This document shows, piece after piece, positions 17,449-24,793 of a stretch of 64,000 bases of DNA. A model generated the notes under the pieces. That model was not told the DNA's origin and ran no database searches. It saw only the letters and a program-made list of their open reading frames with translations. Position 1 is the stretch's first letter. Each line of letters starts with the position of its first letter. The stretch lies in the NCBI GenBank assembly GCA_905233825.1, contig CAJOFE010000030.1, positions 1 to 64,000 on the forward strand. Reading direction: 5' to 3'. The position numbers and the translations under genes were made by a program. This DNA is from an uncultured Prevotella sp. (GTDB taxonomy: Bacteria > Bacteroidota > Bacteroidia > Bacteroidales > Bacteroidaceae).

Positions 17449-18726
17449 TCAATTTTCAATCCTCAAGGTCATCGCATTCTTGTGTGCATCGAGCTGTTCG
17501 GCAGCTGCCATCAGTTCCACAGCGTGACCTATACGACGCACACCCTCAGCGGTGAGGTGCTGGAAGGTAATCTTACGGCAGTAGCTGTCTAAGTTCACAC
17601 CGCTATAGGCAGTGGCGTAGCCGTGAGTAGGAAGTGTGTGGTTGGTGCCGCTGGCATAGTCGCCGGCACTCTCACAGGCGTATGGTCCTAAGAACACGCT
17701 GCCCGCATTGACCACTTTCGTGGCCAGCTGCTCGTAGTCGCGAGTCTGGATGATAAGGTGCTCGGGAGCGTATGCGTTCGAGAGAGCCATCATCTCATCG
17801 GCAGAAGCTACGAGCACGCACCGGCTGTTGTCGAGGGCCTTTGCAGCTATCTCCTGTCGGGGCAGGAGAGCCAGTTGGCGCTCTACCTCGGCCTGTACCT
17901 CTGAAAGTATTTGTTCGCTGGTGGTAATCAGTAGCACCTGTGAGTCAATGCCGTGTTCAGCCTGCGACAACAGGTCGGCAGCAACGAAGGCTGCGTTGGC
18001 GCTGTCGTCGGCCAGTACGCAGACCTCACTAGGACCTGCAGGCATATCTATGGCTACGTCGCCAAGGCTCACCTGCTGCTTGGCTGCCATTACGTACTGG
18101 TTGCCTGGACCGAATATCTTATAGACCTTGGGCACCGTCTCTGTGCCGTAGGCCATAGCACCGATAGCCTGCACGCCGCCAGCCTTGTAGATGGCACTTA
18201 CACCAGCCGTGCGTGCTGCCATCAGGATGGCAGGATTTACCTTTCCTTCGCGGTTCGGAGGGGTGCAGAGCACGATGTCGCGACAACCCGCAATCTTGGC
18301 AGGCGTGGCCAGCATCAGTACGGTAGAGAAGAGTGGGGCAGTACCGCCGGGAATGTAGAGTCCTACCTTCTCGATGGGCACGCTCTTCTGCCAACATTCC
18401 ACGCCGGGCTGTGTCTCCACGCGAACCTCGTTAAAGCGCTGTGCCTCGTGGAACTTATAGATGTTCTCATGTGCCAGACCGATGGCTTCCTTCAGCTCCT
18501 CGCTGACCAGCCCTTCTGCTTCGTCCATCTCTGCCTCGCTGACAGCCAGCTGCTGCAGTCTGACGTGGTCGAAACGCTCCTCATAGTCCAACACAGCTTC
18601 GTCGCCACGCTGACGCACATCGCTCAGCACACTACTCACGGTCTGCTGCAATTGTGAGTGGTCCAGATGTGGCCTTGCCGTTATTTCCGACCACTGTTCC
18701 CGTTTAGGATATTCTATTATTTTCAT
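17449..18726 (-). CDS. hisD: Histidinol dehydrogenase
   Basis: HisD oxidises L-histidinol to L-histidine in two NAD+-dependent steps. The 425-residue protein carries [19 protein letters not shown], the NAD-contact IFGPGNQYV, and the zinc/catalytic region [11 protein letters not shown] and [11 protein letters not shown]. Length is typical. It lies between hisG (29-bp gap) and hisC in one operon. Confidence 0.95.
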   Translation of the reverse strand: MKIIEYPKREQWSEITARPHLDHSQLQQTVSSVLSDVRQRGDEAVLDYEERFDHVRLQQLAVSEAEMDEAEGLVSEELKEAIGLAHENIYKFHEAQRFNEVRVETQPGVECWQKSVPIEKVGLYIPGGTAPLFSTVLMLATPAKIAGCRDIVLCTPPNREGKVNPAILMAARTAGVSAIYKAGGVQAIGAMAYGTETVPKVYKIFGPGNQYVMAAKQQVSLGDVAIDMPAGPSEVCVLADDSANAAFVAADLLSQAEHGIDSQVLLITTSEQILSEVQAEVERQLALLPRQEIAAKALDNSRCVLVASADEMMALSNAYAPEHLIIQTRDYEQLATKVVNAGSVFLGPYACESAGDYASGTNHTLPTHGYATAYSGVNLDSYCRKITFQHLTAEGVRRIGHAVELMAAAEQLDAHKNAMTLRIEN

Positions 18727-18755
18727 CTATAGTCTAAAGCCCTCACTTTCTATAG

Positions 18756-19607
18756 TCAAATAATCATTTTCTCGATAGGTGTCACGAGGATGCCCTGTGC
18801 TCCCAGTTCCTTCAGCTGACCAATAATCTCCCAGAAGCGGTGTTCGTCGAGCACAGTGTGTACTGAGCACCATTCGTCATCGGCCAAGGGGATGACCGTA
18901 GGACTCTTCAGACCAGGGAGCACATCGATAATCTCCTGCAAGCGAGCTTTGGGTGCATTCATGCGTACATATTTCTTATCCTCGGCCTGACGCACAGCCT
19001 CGAAACGGAACAACATCTGTTGTAGGATGTCGCGCTTCTCCTGTGTCATGCCTGGGTGACCGATGAGTAGAGCCTCGCTCTGCATCACCACCTCCACTTC
19101 GCGCAGGTTATTGCTCACCAGCGTTGAGCCCGAGGAGACAATGTCGAAGATAGCATCGGCCAGTCCAATGCCTGGGCTGATCTCCACACTTCCAGTAATG
19201 ACGTGAATCTCGGCATGGATATGGTTGTCTTCTAAGAACTTACGCAGGATGACGGGATAGGAGGTGGCAATCTTCTTACCCTCGAACCAGGTGAGTCCCT
19301 GATAGTCTATTTCCTTGGGGATGGCTAATGACAAACGGCATTGGCTGAAGCCTAACCGCGAGATAATGTCGGCTTCGGCACCTCGCTCCACGAACTCGTT
19401 CTCGCCCACCACGCCAATGTCGGCTACGCCGGTGGCTACACTTTGAGGAATATCGTCATCGCGCAGGTAGAGGACTTCTAATGGGAAGTCCTTCGCTGCT
19501 ACTAACAGCGTGCGTTTCGAGCCACCTACCTTGATGTCGGCTTCTGTCAGCAGGTGCATGGTATCGTCAAACAGACGTCCCTTTGATTGGACTGCAATTC
19601 TTAACAT
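18756..19607 (-). CDS. hisG: ATP phosphoribosyltransferase, long form
   Basis: HisG starts histidine synthesis by joining ATP and PRPP. The 283-residue protein is the long form with a C-terminal regulatory ACT-like domain (about 210-283), which usually mediates inhibition by histidine and needs no HisZ. It begins MLRIAVQSKGRLFDDTM and has DIVSSGSTLVSNNLREVE as the PRPP-binding segment. It is first in hisGDC and has a good promoter. Confidence 0.95.
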   Translation of the reverse strand: MLRIAVQSKGRLFDDTMHLLTEADIKVGGSKRTLLVAAKDFPLEVLYLRDDDIPQSVATGVADIGVVGENEFVERGAEADIISRLGFSQCRLSLAIPKEIDYQGLTWFEGKKIATSYPVILRKFLEDNHIHAEIHVITGSVEISPGIGLADAIFDIVSSGSTLVSNNLREVEVVMQSEALLIGHPGMTQEKRDILQQMLFRFEAVRQAEDKKYVRMNAPKARLQEIIDVLPGLKSPTVIPLADDEWCSVHTVLDEHRFWEIIGQLKELGAQGILVTPIEKMII

Positions 19608-19636
19608 CTTATGCTATTTTAGTTTAAAAATCGCCG

Positions 19637-19667
19637 CAAAGGTACGCTTTTTTTCTCTAATGTGCAA
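19637..19667 (-). promoter_or_regulatory. Promoter of hisGDC
   Basis: On the minus strand TTG (19667-19665) and TACCTTTG (19644-19637) are 20 bp apart, 30 bp before the hisG ATG. A plus-strand TAACTTTG at 19677-19684 probably serves the divergent transglycosylase gene. Confidence 0.65.
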
Positions 19668-19703
19668 TTAAATGTGTAACTTTGCGCCAAAAATACTGCA
19701 AGA

Positions 19704-20756
19704 TTGAAACATTTCAACATAATTATACTGTTTTCTGTGCTTTCTTTCAGTTGTACGCAGCGTCAGGAAAGTGCAGTCACACCTCCTTGGCAGGGCGAGC
19801 CCAGCACGACCGATGTGTTCGATTTGACACAGATAGAGCAGGCGGGCGAGATGATAGTTTTGACGCTGTCGGGGCCTGACACCTACTACGATTACCACGG
19901 TTCCCACTTAGGCGTGCAATATCTGTTGGCCGAACGCTTTGCCAGTCATCTGGGGGTTCGCCTGCGCATGGAGGTTTGTCGCGACACAGCTGAGCTGTTC
20001 AGTCGTATGGAAGTTGGTGATGCCGATATCATCGCACTCACTATGACGAACGATTCCTTGTCGCCAGGCTGGTTGATAGGCGAGGGGAAGGACGAGCTGC
20101 GACAGGCGTTGGCGTCTTGGTATCAGCCGCAGATGCTGGAGGAAGTGCGTAGCGAGGAACAGCAGATGCTGACGAAGCCACGTGTTACCCGTCGTGTGCA
20201 TGCTCCGATGTTGCGACGTGGTGTCATCAGCTACTATGACGAGCTGTTCAAACGCTACAGTCGGGGCATTGGCTGGGACTGGCGCCTCCTTGCTGCACAA
20301 TGCTATCAGGAATCGACCTTCGACCCCGAGGCTGTGTCGTGGGCTGGAGCACGAGGTCTGATGCAGATCATGCCCAAGACGGCAGACCATCTGAACCTGC
20401 CACGCGAGCAGATTACCGATCCGGAGCAGAACATCGCTGCTGCCACGCGCTACCTGCATGAGCTGGAACGAGAGTTCAACTATATCCACGACCGTACGGA
20501 GCGTCAGAACATGGTGCTGGCGTCCTACAACGGAGGTATCTTCCACGTGCAGGATGCCATGCGACTGGCAGCGCGGGACCAGCGTAACCCACAGCGATGG
20601 GAAGATGTGCGCGCCTATATCCTCAAACTGAAAGATCCGCATTACTATCAGGATACCTTGGTGAAACATGGATATATGCGTGGTAACGAAACAGCCGACT
20701 ATGTAGATAAGATTCGCGCCCGCTACCAGCAGTATATCCGACAGGTAAGGCAATGA
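19704..20756 (+). CDS. Lipoprotein lytic transglycosylase (MltF-like)
   Basis: The 350-residue protein appears to start at a TTG codon (19704), giving MKHFNIIILFSVLSFSC, a lipoprotein signal with Cys17. An N-terminal solute-binding-like segment (residues ~50-140) precedes an SLT domain (~175-320) with the catalytic Glu in YQESTFDPEAVSWAGA, then GLMQIMPKTADHL and LASYNGG. This two-part layout is that of MltF, which cleaves peptidoglycan at the outer membrane; the N-terminal domain is shorter than in E. coli MltF. No ATG gives an intact signal peptide. Confidence 0.85.
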   Translation: MKHFNIIILFSVLSFSCTQRQESAVTPPWQGEPSTTDVFDLTQIEQAGEMIVLTLSGPDTYYDYHGSHLGVQYLLAERFASHLGVRLRMEVCRDTAELFSRMEVGDADIIALTMTNDSLSPGWLIGEGKDELRQALASWYQPQMLEEVRSEEQQMLTKPRVTRRVHAPMLRRGVISYYDELFKRYSRGIGWDWRLLAAQCYQESTFDPEAVSWAGARGLMQIMPKTADHLNLPREQITDPEQNIAAATRYLHELEREFNYIHDRTERQNMVLASYNGGIFHVQDAMRLAARDQRNPQRWEDVRAYILKLKDPHYYQDTLVKHGYMRGNETADYVDKIRARYQQYIRQVRQ

Positions 20757-20803
20757 GAGTTAAGAATTAAGAGTTTAGAATTAAGAATTAGGAATTCGGA
20801 AAT

Positions 20804-21631
20804 ATGGAAACAATATTGATAGCCGACAGCGGTAGCACCAAGACCGACTGGGCCATTGACCAAGTACGGATAAAGACACAGGGCATCAACCCCTTCCATC
20901 AGGACGACGAGACCATCCTCGCCATTCTGCGAAACGAGTTGCTGCCTCAATTATCATCCCTTTCTCTACAGAGGGAAATGGAGGGCATCTTTTTCTACGG
21001 TGCCGGTGTGCGTCCTGAGTTGGAAAGTAAGATGGAGCAGCTCTTGCGTCAGGTCTTTCCTCAGGCTGAGAAGATTGAAGCTAAAAGCGACATGCTTGGT
21101 GCTGCCCGTGCCCTCTGTGGTCACAACGAGGGGCTGGCCTGTATCCTGGGCACAGGCGCCAACTCCTGCCTCTACGATGGTGAGCGGATTGTGGCCAATA
21201 CTCCGCCATTAGGCTATATCCTCGGCGACGAGGGTAGTGGTGCCGTGCTGGGTCGTCTGTTTCTGAATGCCCTTTATAAAAATAGGTTATACGCGTGCGC
21301 ACGCGAGGAGTTTGAAGAGCACTACGGCTTGACGATGGCCAATGTCATCGAACGTGTCTATCGCCAGCCTATGGCCAACCGCTGGCTTGCCTCTCTCTCC
21401 GAGTATATCCATCAGCATCTCGACCAGCCTTCGGTCCGTACCATCGTTGTTGAGAATTTCCGCGCTTTCATCCGTCACAACCTCAACCCCTATAACCGTC
21501 GTGACCTGCCACTTGGAGCCGTTGGCAGCATAGCCTCCTACTATGAGGAGCAACTGCGCGAAGCCGCAAGCGAAGAAGGCTACACCATAGGTCGCATCCT
21601 GCGCAGTCCCATCGACGGACTGGTAAAATAG
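20804..21631 (+). CDS. BadF/BadG/BcrA-type ATPase, probable N-acetylglucosamine kinase
   Basis: The 275-residue protein begins METILIADSGSTKTDWAID, the phosphate-1 loop of the acetate/sugar kinase-Hsc70-actin fold, with CILGTGANSC and GYILGDEGSGA as later ATP-site motifs. In Bacteroidales this family is usually annotated as GlcNAc kinase, which fits recycling of peptidoglycan sugars beside a lytic transglycosylase gene 47 bp upstream. An alternating purine-pyrimidine run lies at about 21289-21306. The spacer before the start contains AGAATTA heptads. Confidence 0.8.
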   Translation: METILIADSGSTKTDWAIDQVRIKTQGINPFHQDDETILAILRNELLPQLSSLSLQREMEGIFFYGAGVRPELESKMEQLLRQVFPQAEKIEAKSDMLGAARALCGHNEGLACILGTGANSCLYDGERIVANTPPLGYILGDEGSGAVLGRLFLNALYKNRLYACAREEFEEHYGLTMANVIERVYRQPMANRWLASLSEYIHQHLDQPSVRTIVVENFRAFIRHNLNPYNRRDLPLGAVGSIASYYEEQLREAASEEGYTIGRILRSPIDGLVK

Positions 21632-21740
21632 ATGCCTTTTCCAAGCCATAAAGGTGCCTTCTCTTGCCCTTGAAGGTGCCTTCTCTTGCCCTTGAAGGTG
21701 CCTTCTCTTGCCCTTGAAGGTGCCTTCTTTTTTATAGAAA
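21631..21740 (+). repeat. 22-bp tandem repeats, locus A
   Basis: Units start GGTGCCTTCTCTTGCCC at 21653, 21675 and 21697 with identical sequence. They are preceded by a variant unit GATGCCTTTTCC (21631) and followed by a final one starting at 21719 that runs into a T-tract. Period is exactly 22 bp. The same unit type recurs at 60041-60128. Confidence 0.85.
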
Positions 21741-21858
21741 ACACGGAAAAGACCTCCCCTCCTCCCGTCAATCTTCCGAAATGCCGATAAATAAAGGGCT
21801 GGAAGCACGGGAGGTGTCTTTCCAGCACCTCCCATACACCTCCCGTCAAAAGTAGTAA

Positions 21859-21943
21859 CCTCCCCCTTCTGGGGGAGGATGGAGGGGGCTTGAGTAGTTT
21901 AGTTTTATCCTTCCCCTCTCCGTTCGGGGAGGGGGAGTGAGGT
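21859..21943. repeat. Two GC-rich palindromic half-elements
   Basis: CCTCCCCCTT-CTGGGGGAGG (from 21861) followed by ATGGAGGGGGCTT resembles one arm of the element inside the TrmH-family gene. A second palindrome, TTCCCCTCTCC-GTTC-GGGGAGGG, lies at about 21911-21935. Confidence 0.7.
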
Positions 21944-22035
21944 CTATGGGAGGTCTTAATGCAACACCTCCCGTGCCTGAACCACCGATAAATAAAGGGC
22001 TCGCAGGCAATTGACGGGAGGTGGGAGGTCTTTTT

Positions 22036-22191
22036 GCAAATTCTCGAAAAATAGAAGCACGTTCCTAAACGAAACAAGCACGTCGCTCGTCGAAATTAGC
22101 GCCCTCCTAAATGAAAATAGCGGCGCGCTCGTTTAAAAAAGGAGGCAGCTACCCCTTTAACACAACTTTTACCTGATTATAAAACTTTAAC
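22036..22191 (+). repeat. 21-bp phased array with conserved tail, locus 2
   Basis: Five units of exactly 21 bp begin with GC at 22036, 22057, 22078, 22099 and 22120. Each has a CTC/TCC core near position 7-10 and an A-rich second half. A conserved tail follows (GGAGGCAGCTACCCC, TTTAACACAACTTTT, ACTTTAAC). The last four units plus tail are nearly identical to the reverse complement of 59881-60015. Confidence 0.8.
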
Positions 22192-22215
22192 GAATGAAAA
22201 ATATGTGCCATTTAT

Positions 22216-22247
22216 TTTGTGTCTTTACAAAAAAATGACTATCTTTG
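22216..22247 (+). promoter_or_regulatory. Promoter of the restriction-modification-like operon
   Basis: TTTG (22216-22219) and TATCTTTG (22240-22247) are 20 bp apart. Transcription should start near 22254, giving a leader of about 260 nt before the ATG at 22516. Confidence 0.75.
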
Positions 22248-22253
22248 CAAACA

Positions 22254-22515
22254 AGTATCGGCGAAGAGCCTCAGCGGAGGTGCCGGTATGACTTTTGTGG
22301 GTGAATAGATAGTTGTATCTATATTCTGTAGTGGCTTCACGCTAAATAAGACCAATATTTTTTGAAAGAGCCTTATGGAATTGGGATACACCTTGATAAG
22401 GTGTACCCGTTTCATATATATCTTTCAAGGATTGGTCTCCTAGCGTGAGTGTATATAGTAACGTGGTACACTTTCTTTATATCTGCACTTTATCGTTTCA
22501 CGCTAAAAAGACCAA
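22254..22515 (+). promoter_or_regulatory. Highly structured 5' leader, possible RNA switch
   Basis: Five stems can be read. S1: TATCGGC 22256-22262 with 22282-22288, with an inner CCTC/GAGG hairpin. S2: ATAGATA 22305-22311 with 22316-22322. S3: three segments (22338-22344 with 22441-22447, 22349-22356 with 22431-22438, 22362-22369 with 22421-22428), 23 pairs. S4, inside S3: GGG 383-385 and TACACCTT 387-394 with AAGGTGTACCC 398-408 (22,000 omitted). S5: AGTGTA 22448-22453 with 22467-22472. A third copy of the S3 strand (22497-22518) covers the start codon and can pair with 22431-22448 instead. I recognise no known riboswitch class. Confidence 0.65.
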
Positions 22516-23202
22516 ATGATAACAAAGGACGATAAGAAAGAGCGGCAGGTAGTGTCAAAGCAGCGCGTGGCTGATCATGGCGAGGTATATACCGCCAAAC
22601 GAGAGGTGAACGCTATGCTTGACTTGGTGAAGGAAGAGACGGAGCGCATCGACTCCCGATTTCTGGAACCCGCCTGCGGAACAGGCAACTTCCTTGTAGA
22701 AATACTTAACAGGAAGATGGAAGCGGTTAGGCGAAAGCTCGCAAAGAATCGCTATGAGTACGACCAAGCTTCGGCCATGGCCGTCAGTTCAATGTATGGC
22801 GTAGAGTTGCTGCCCGACAATGTAGATGAATGCCGCGAGCGACTACTGACACAGTATCTCGATACCTATCGTGAGCACCTTCAGACGGATGCTACATCGG
22901 ATTTGACGAGATGTATCCAATTCCTACTTCGTAAAAATATTCTTTGTGGCGATGCGCTCACCATGCTCCAACAGGACGGACAGCCTATCACCTTTTGCGA
23001 ATGGACGTTCATCGGTACTAATGGCAAGGTGAAGCGTCGTGACTTTGAACTGGCAGAATTGCTCCGCAATGTGGAGTACGACAAGCCCAAGGCTGGTGAA
23101 GAAGGTTTGCTTTTTGCCGATACTGGCGAGCCGACTTTCGTACATCTGCCCAAGCGAGAATATCCTATCACAGATTACCTAAAACTGCCCGACTATGAAT
23201 AA
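22516..23202 (+). CDS. DNA N6-adenine methylase-like protein, motif-I part
   Basis: The 228-residue protein has HGEVYTAKREVNAMLDL (the usual GEVFTP entry of N6 methylases) and a perfect SAM-binding motif I, LEPACGTGNF, at residues 50-59, then YGVELLPDNVDECR and NILCGDALTML. The catalytic (N/D)PPY motif is missing: the protein ends where it would follow. It may work with the next gene product, which has NPPY but a poor motif I, or be an accessory subunit. The two genes overlap by 8 bp, so they are translationally coupled. Its ATG lies within the third copy of the leader repeat. Confidence 0.75.
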   Translation: MITKDDKKERQVVSKQRVADHGEVYTAKREVNAMLDLVKEETERIDSRFLEPACGTGNFLVEILNRKMEAVRRKLAKNRYEYDQASAMAVSSMYGVELLPDNVDECRERLLTQYLDTYREHLQTDATSDLTRCIQFLLRKNILCGDALTMLQQDGQPITFCEWTFIGTNGKVKRRDFELAELLRNVEYDKPKAGEEGLLFADTGEPTFVHLPKREYPITDYLKLPDYE

Positions 23203-24766
23203 TAATTCCAATCAAAGCGCAGCTGTTCCCCTCCCTTCAAGGGGAGGGGTTAGGGGCGGGGTTTCAAACTATAACCCCGACGTGCTCTCTTGTTTAGCTA
23301 ACCTGAGCAATGATGAGGTATTCACCCCTCCGCAGTTGGCCAACCAAATGCTTGACCTGTTGCCCCAAGAACTCTTCCGCAGTCTGGACACCAAGTTCCT
23401 CGACCCTTGCACCAAGAGTGGTGTTTTTCTCCGTGAGATAGCAAAACGTCTGATAGACGGTTTGGCCAACGAGATTCCCGACCTTCAGGAACGCATTGAC
23501 CACATTATGCACCATCAGCTTTATGGTATTGCTATCACAAGGCTGACCTCGATGATGAGTCGTAGAAGTCTTTACTGCTCGAAGGATGCCAGCTGTCGCT
23601 ACAGCATTTCCCACTTCGATGATGCCGATGGGCACATCCGCTTCTCAGAAATCCAACACACATGGATTCAAGGCAAATGCCGCTATTGCGGCGCCTCGCA
23701 AGAGGTCTATGACCGAGGAGAAGACCTCGAAACCCATGCTTACGAGTTTATTCATACAGAAAATCCTAATACATTATATAATAATATGACTTTCGATGTA
23801 ATTATTGGTAATCCGCCATATCAACTCAATGATGGAGGAAGTGGAAAAGGAATTAGTGCACTTCCTCTTTATAATAAGTTTGTAGAACAATCTCAAAGAT
23901 TAAATCCAAGATATTTATTAATGATTATTCCGTCTAGATGGTTTGCTGGAGGACGAGGCTTAAATGACTTTAGAGAGTCAATGCTTAATGATAGAAGAAT
24001 AAAAGTTTTGGTTGATTATCCCAAGAGCCGTGATTGCTTTCCTGGTGTTGATATTGCTGGTGGAGTTTGTTATTTCTTATGGGACAGAGAATATGATGGT
24101 TTATGCGATTATAGATCAATAATTAAAGATACTGTATCAGAAAGGATAAGGAATCTTCATGAATTCGACATTTTCATTCGAGATAACATCGGATTGGACA
24201 TAGTTCATAAAGTTTTGTCTCAACAAAGTGTATTTTATTCATCCTTAGTTTACTCAAGTACGCCCTTTGGATTACGCTCTTTTTATCGAGGGGAAAAGAA
24301 TTATTTCCCTAATTCTGTCATATTACATAGTAGCGAAGGTGTTAGCTATATAGAAAAGAAGGAAATTACAAGAAACGCTGATATTGTTGATACATATAAA
24401 GTATATATTGGCAAGATTAATCCTGATAGAGGAGGTGTGAATAATGCTGCAGACGGGATGATGAACGTAACGACAAAGGTAAGTACGATTGGCCCCAATG
24501 AAATTATTACAGAAACATATTTACTATTACATAAGTTTGATAACAAGAAAGAAGCTGATAATTGTGCATCATACTTTAGAACCCGTTTTGTAAGATATTT
24601 AATCTCTGTTGCATTAACATCTATGAATATTGCTAAGGAGAATTTTAGGTTCGTCCCTCTCCAAGATTTTAGTAAGCCTTGGATTGACGAGGAACTTTAT
24701 GCGAAGTACGGGCTGACGGAAGAAGAAATTGCATTTATCGAGTCGATGATTCGCCCGATGGAGTAA
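23195..24766 (+). CDS. Eco57I-type DNA N6-adenine methylase with specificity region
   Basis: The 523-residue protein has, in order, a low-complexity N-terminus encoded by a GC-rich repeat (residues 11-24, PLPSRGGVRGGVSN), EVFTPPQLANQML (41-53), a weak motif I (FLDPCTKSG, 68-76), four cysteines that could hold zinc (128, 134, 162, 165), the catalytic motif IIGNPPY (203-209), then a long target-recognition-like region and a C-terminal WIDEELYAKYGLTEEEIAFI. It should methylate adenine and set sequence specificity. Bases from about 23762 to 24660 (residues 190-489) are strikingly AT-rich compared with both sides, suggesting exchange of the specificity cassette. Confidence 0.8.
   Translation: MNNNSNQSAAVPLPSRGGVRGGVSNYNPDVLSCLANLSNDEVFTPPQLANQMLDLLPQELFRSLDTKFLDPCTKSGVFLREIAKRLIDGLANEIPDLQERIDHIMHHQLYGIAITRLTSMMSRRSLYCSKDASCRYSISHFDDADGHIRFSEIQHTWIQGKCRYCGASQEVYDRGEDLETHAYEFIHTENPNTLYNNMTFDVIIGNPPYQLNDGGSGKGISALPLYNKFVEQSQRLNPRYLLMIIPSRWFAGGRGLNDFRESMLNDRRIKVLVDYPKSRDCFPGVDIAGGVCYFLWDREYDGLCDYRSIIKDTVSERIRNLHEFDIFIRDNIGLDIVHKVLSQQSVFYSSLVYSSTPFGLRSFYRGEKNYFPNSVILHSSEGVSYIEKKEITRNADIVDTYKVYIGKINPDRGGVNNAADGMMNVTTKVSTIGPNEIITETYLLLHKFDNKKEADNCASYFRTRFVRYLISVALTSMNIAKENFRFVPLQDFSKPWIDEELYAKYGLTEEEIAFIESMIRPME
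23226..23266. repeat. GC-rich palindromic repeat in the methylase N-terminus
   Basis: CCCCTCCCTT-CAAGGGGAGGGG followed by TTAGGGGCGGGGTTTC; read in reverse it closely matches the sequence at 63974-64000 inside rnfC. It encodes residues 11-24 of the methylase in frame. Confidence 0.75.
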
Positions 24767-24793
24767 ATAGTACAATAGATTAGGAGAAAGGTT

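Larger units (their letters stand above)
21632..22215. other. Repeat-rich spacer upstream of the restriction-modification-like operon
   Basis: No gene is seen. The spacer contains 22-bp tandem repeats (21631-21740), several inverted copies of GACGGGAGGTG/CACCTCCCGTC (for example ACGGGAGGTGT near 21808 with ACACCTCCCGT near 21835), two direct copies of GATAAATAAAGGGCT (about 21786 and 21986), two GC-rich palindromes (21859-21893, 21909-21943) and a 21-bp phased array (22036-22140). Confidence 0.65.

Noticed and set aside
22254..22515. Retron or guide-RNA-type defence RNA
   Set aside because: No reverse transcriptase or RNA-guided nuclease is adjacent, and the third repeat copy overlaps the start codon, which points to control in cis.
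22336..22518. Invertible promoter flanked by inverted repeats
   Set aside because: The copies differ by small insertions, no recombinase is near, and the only convincing promoter lies upstream of all three copies.
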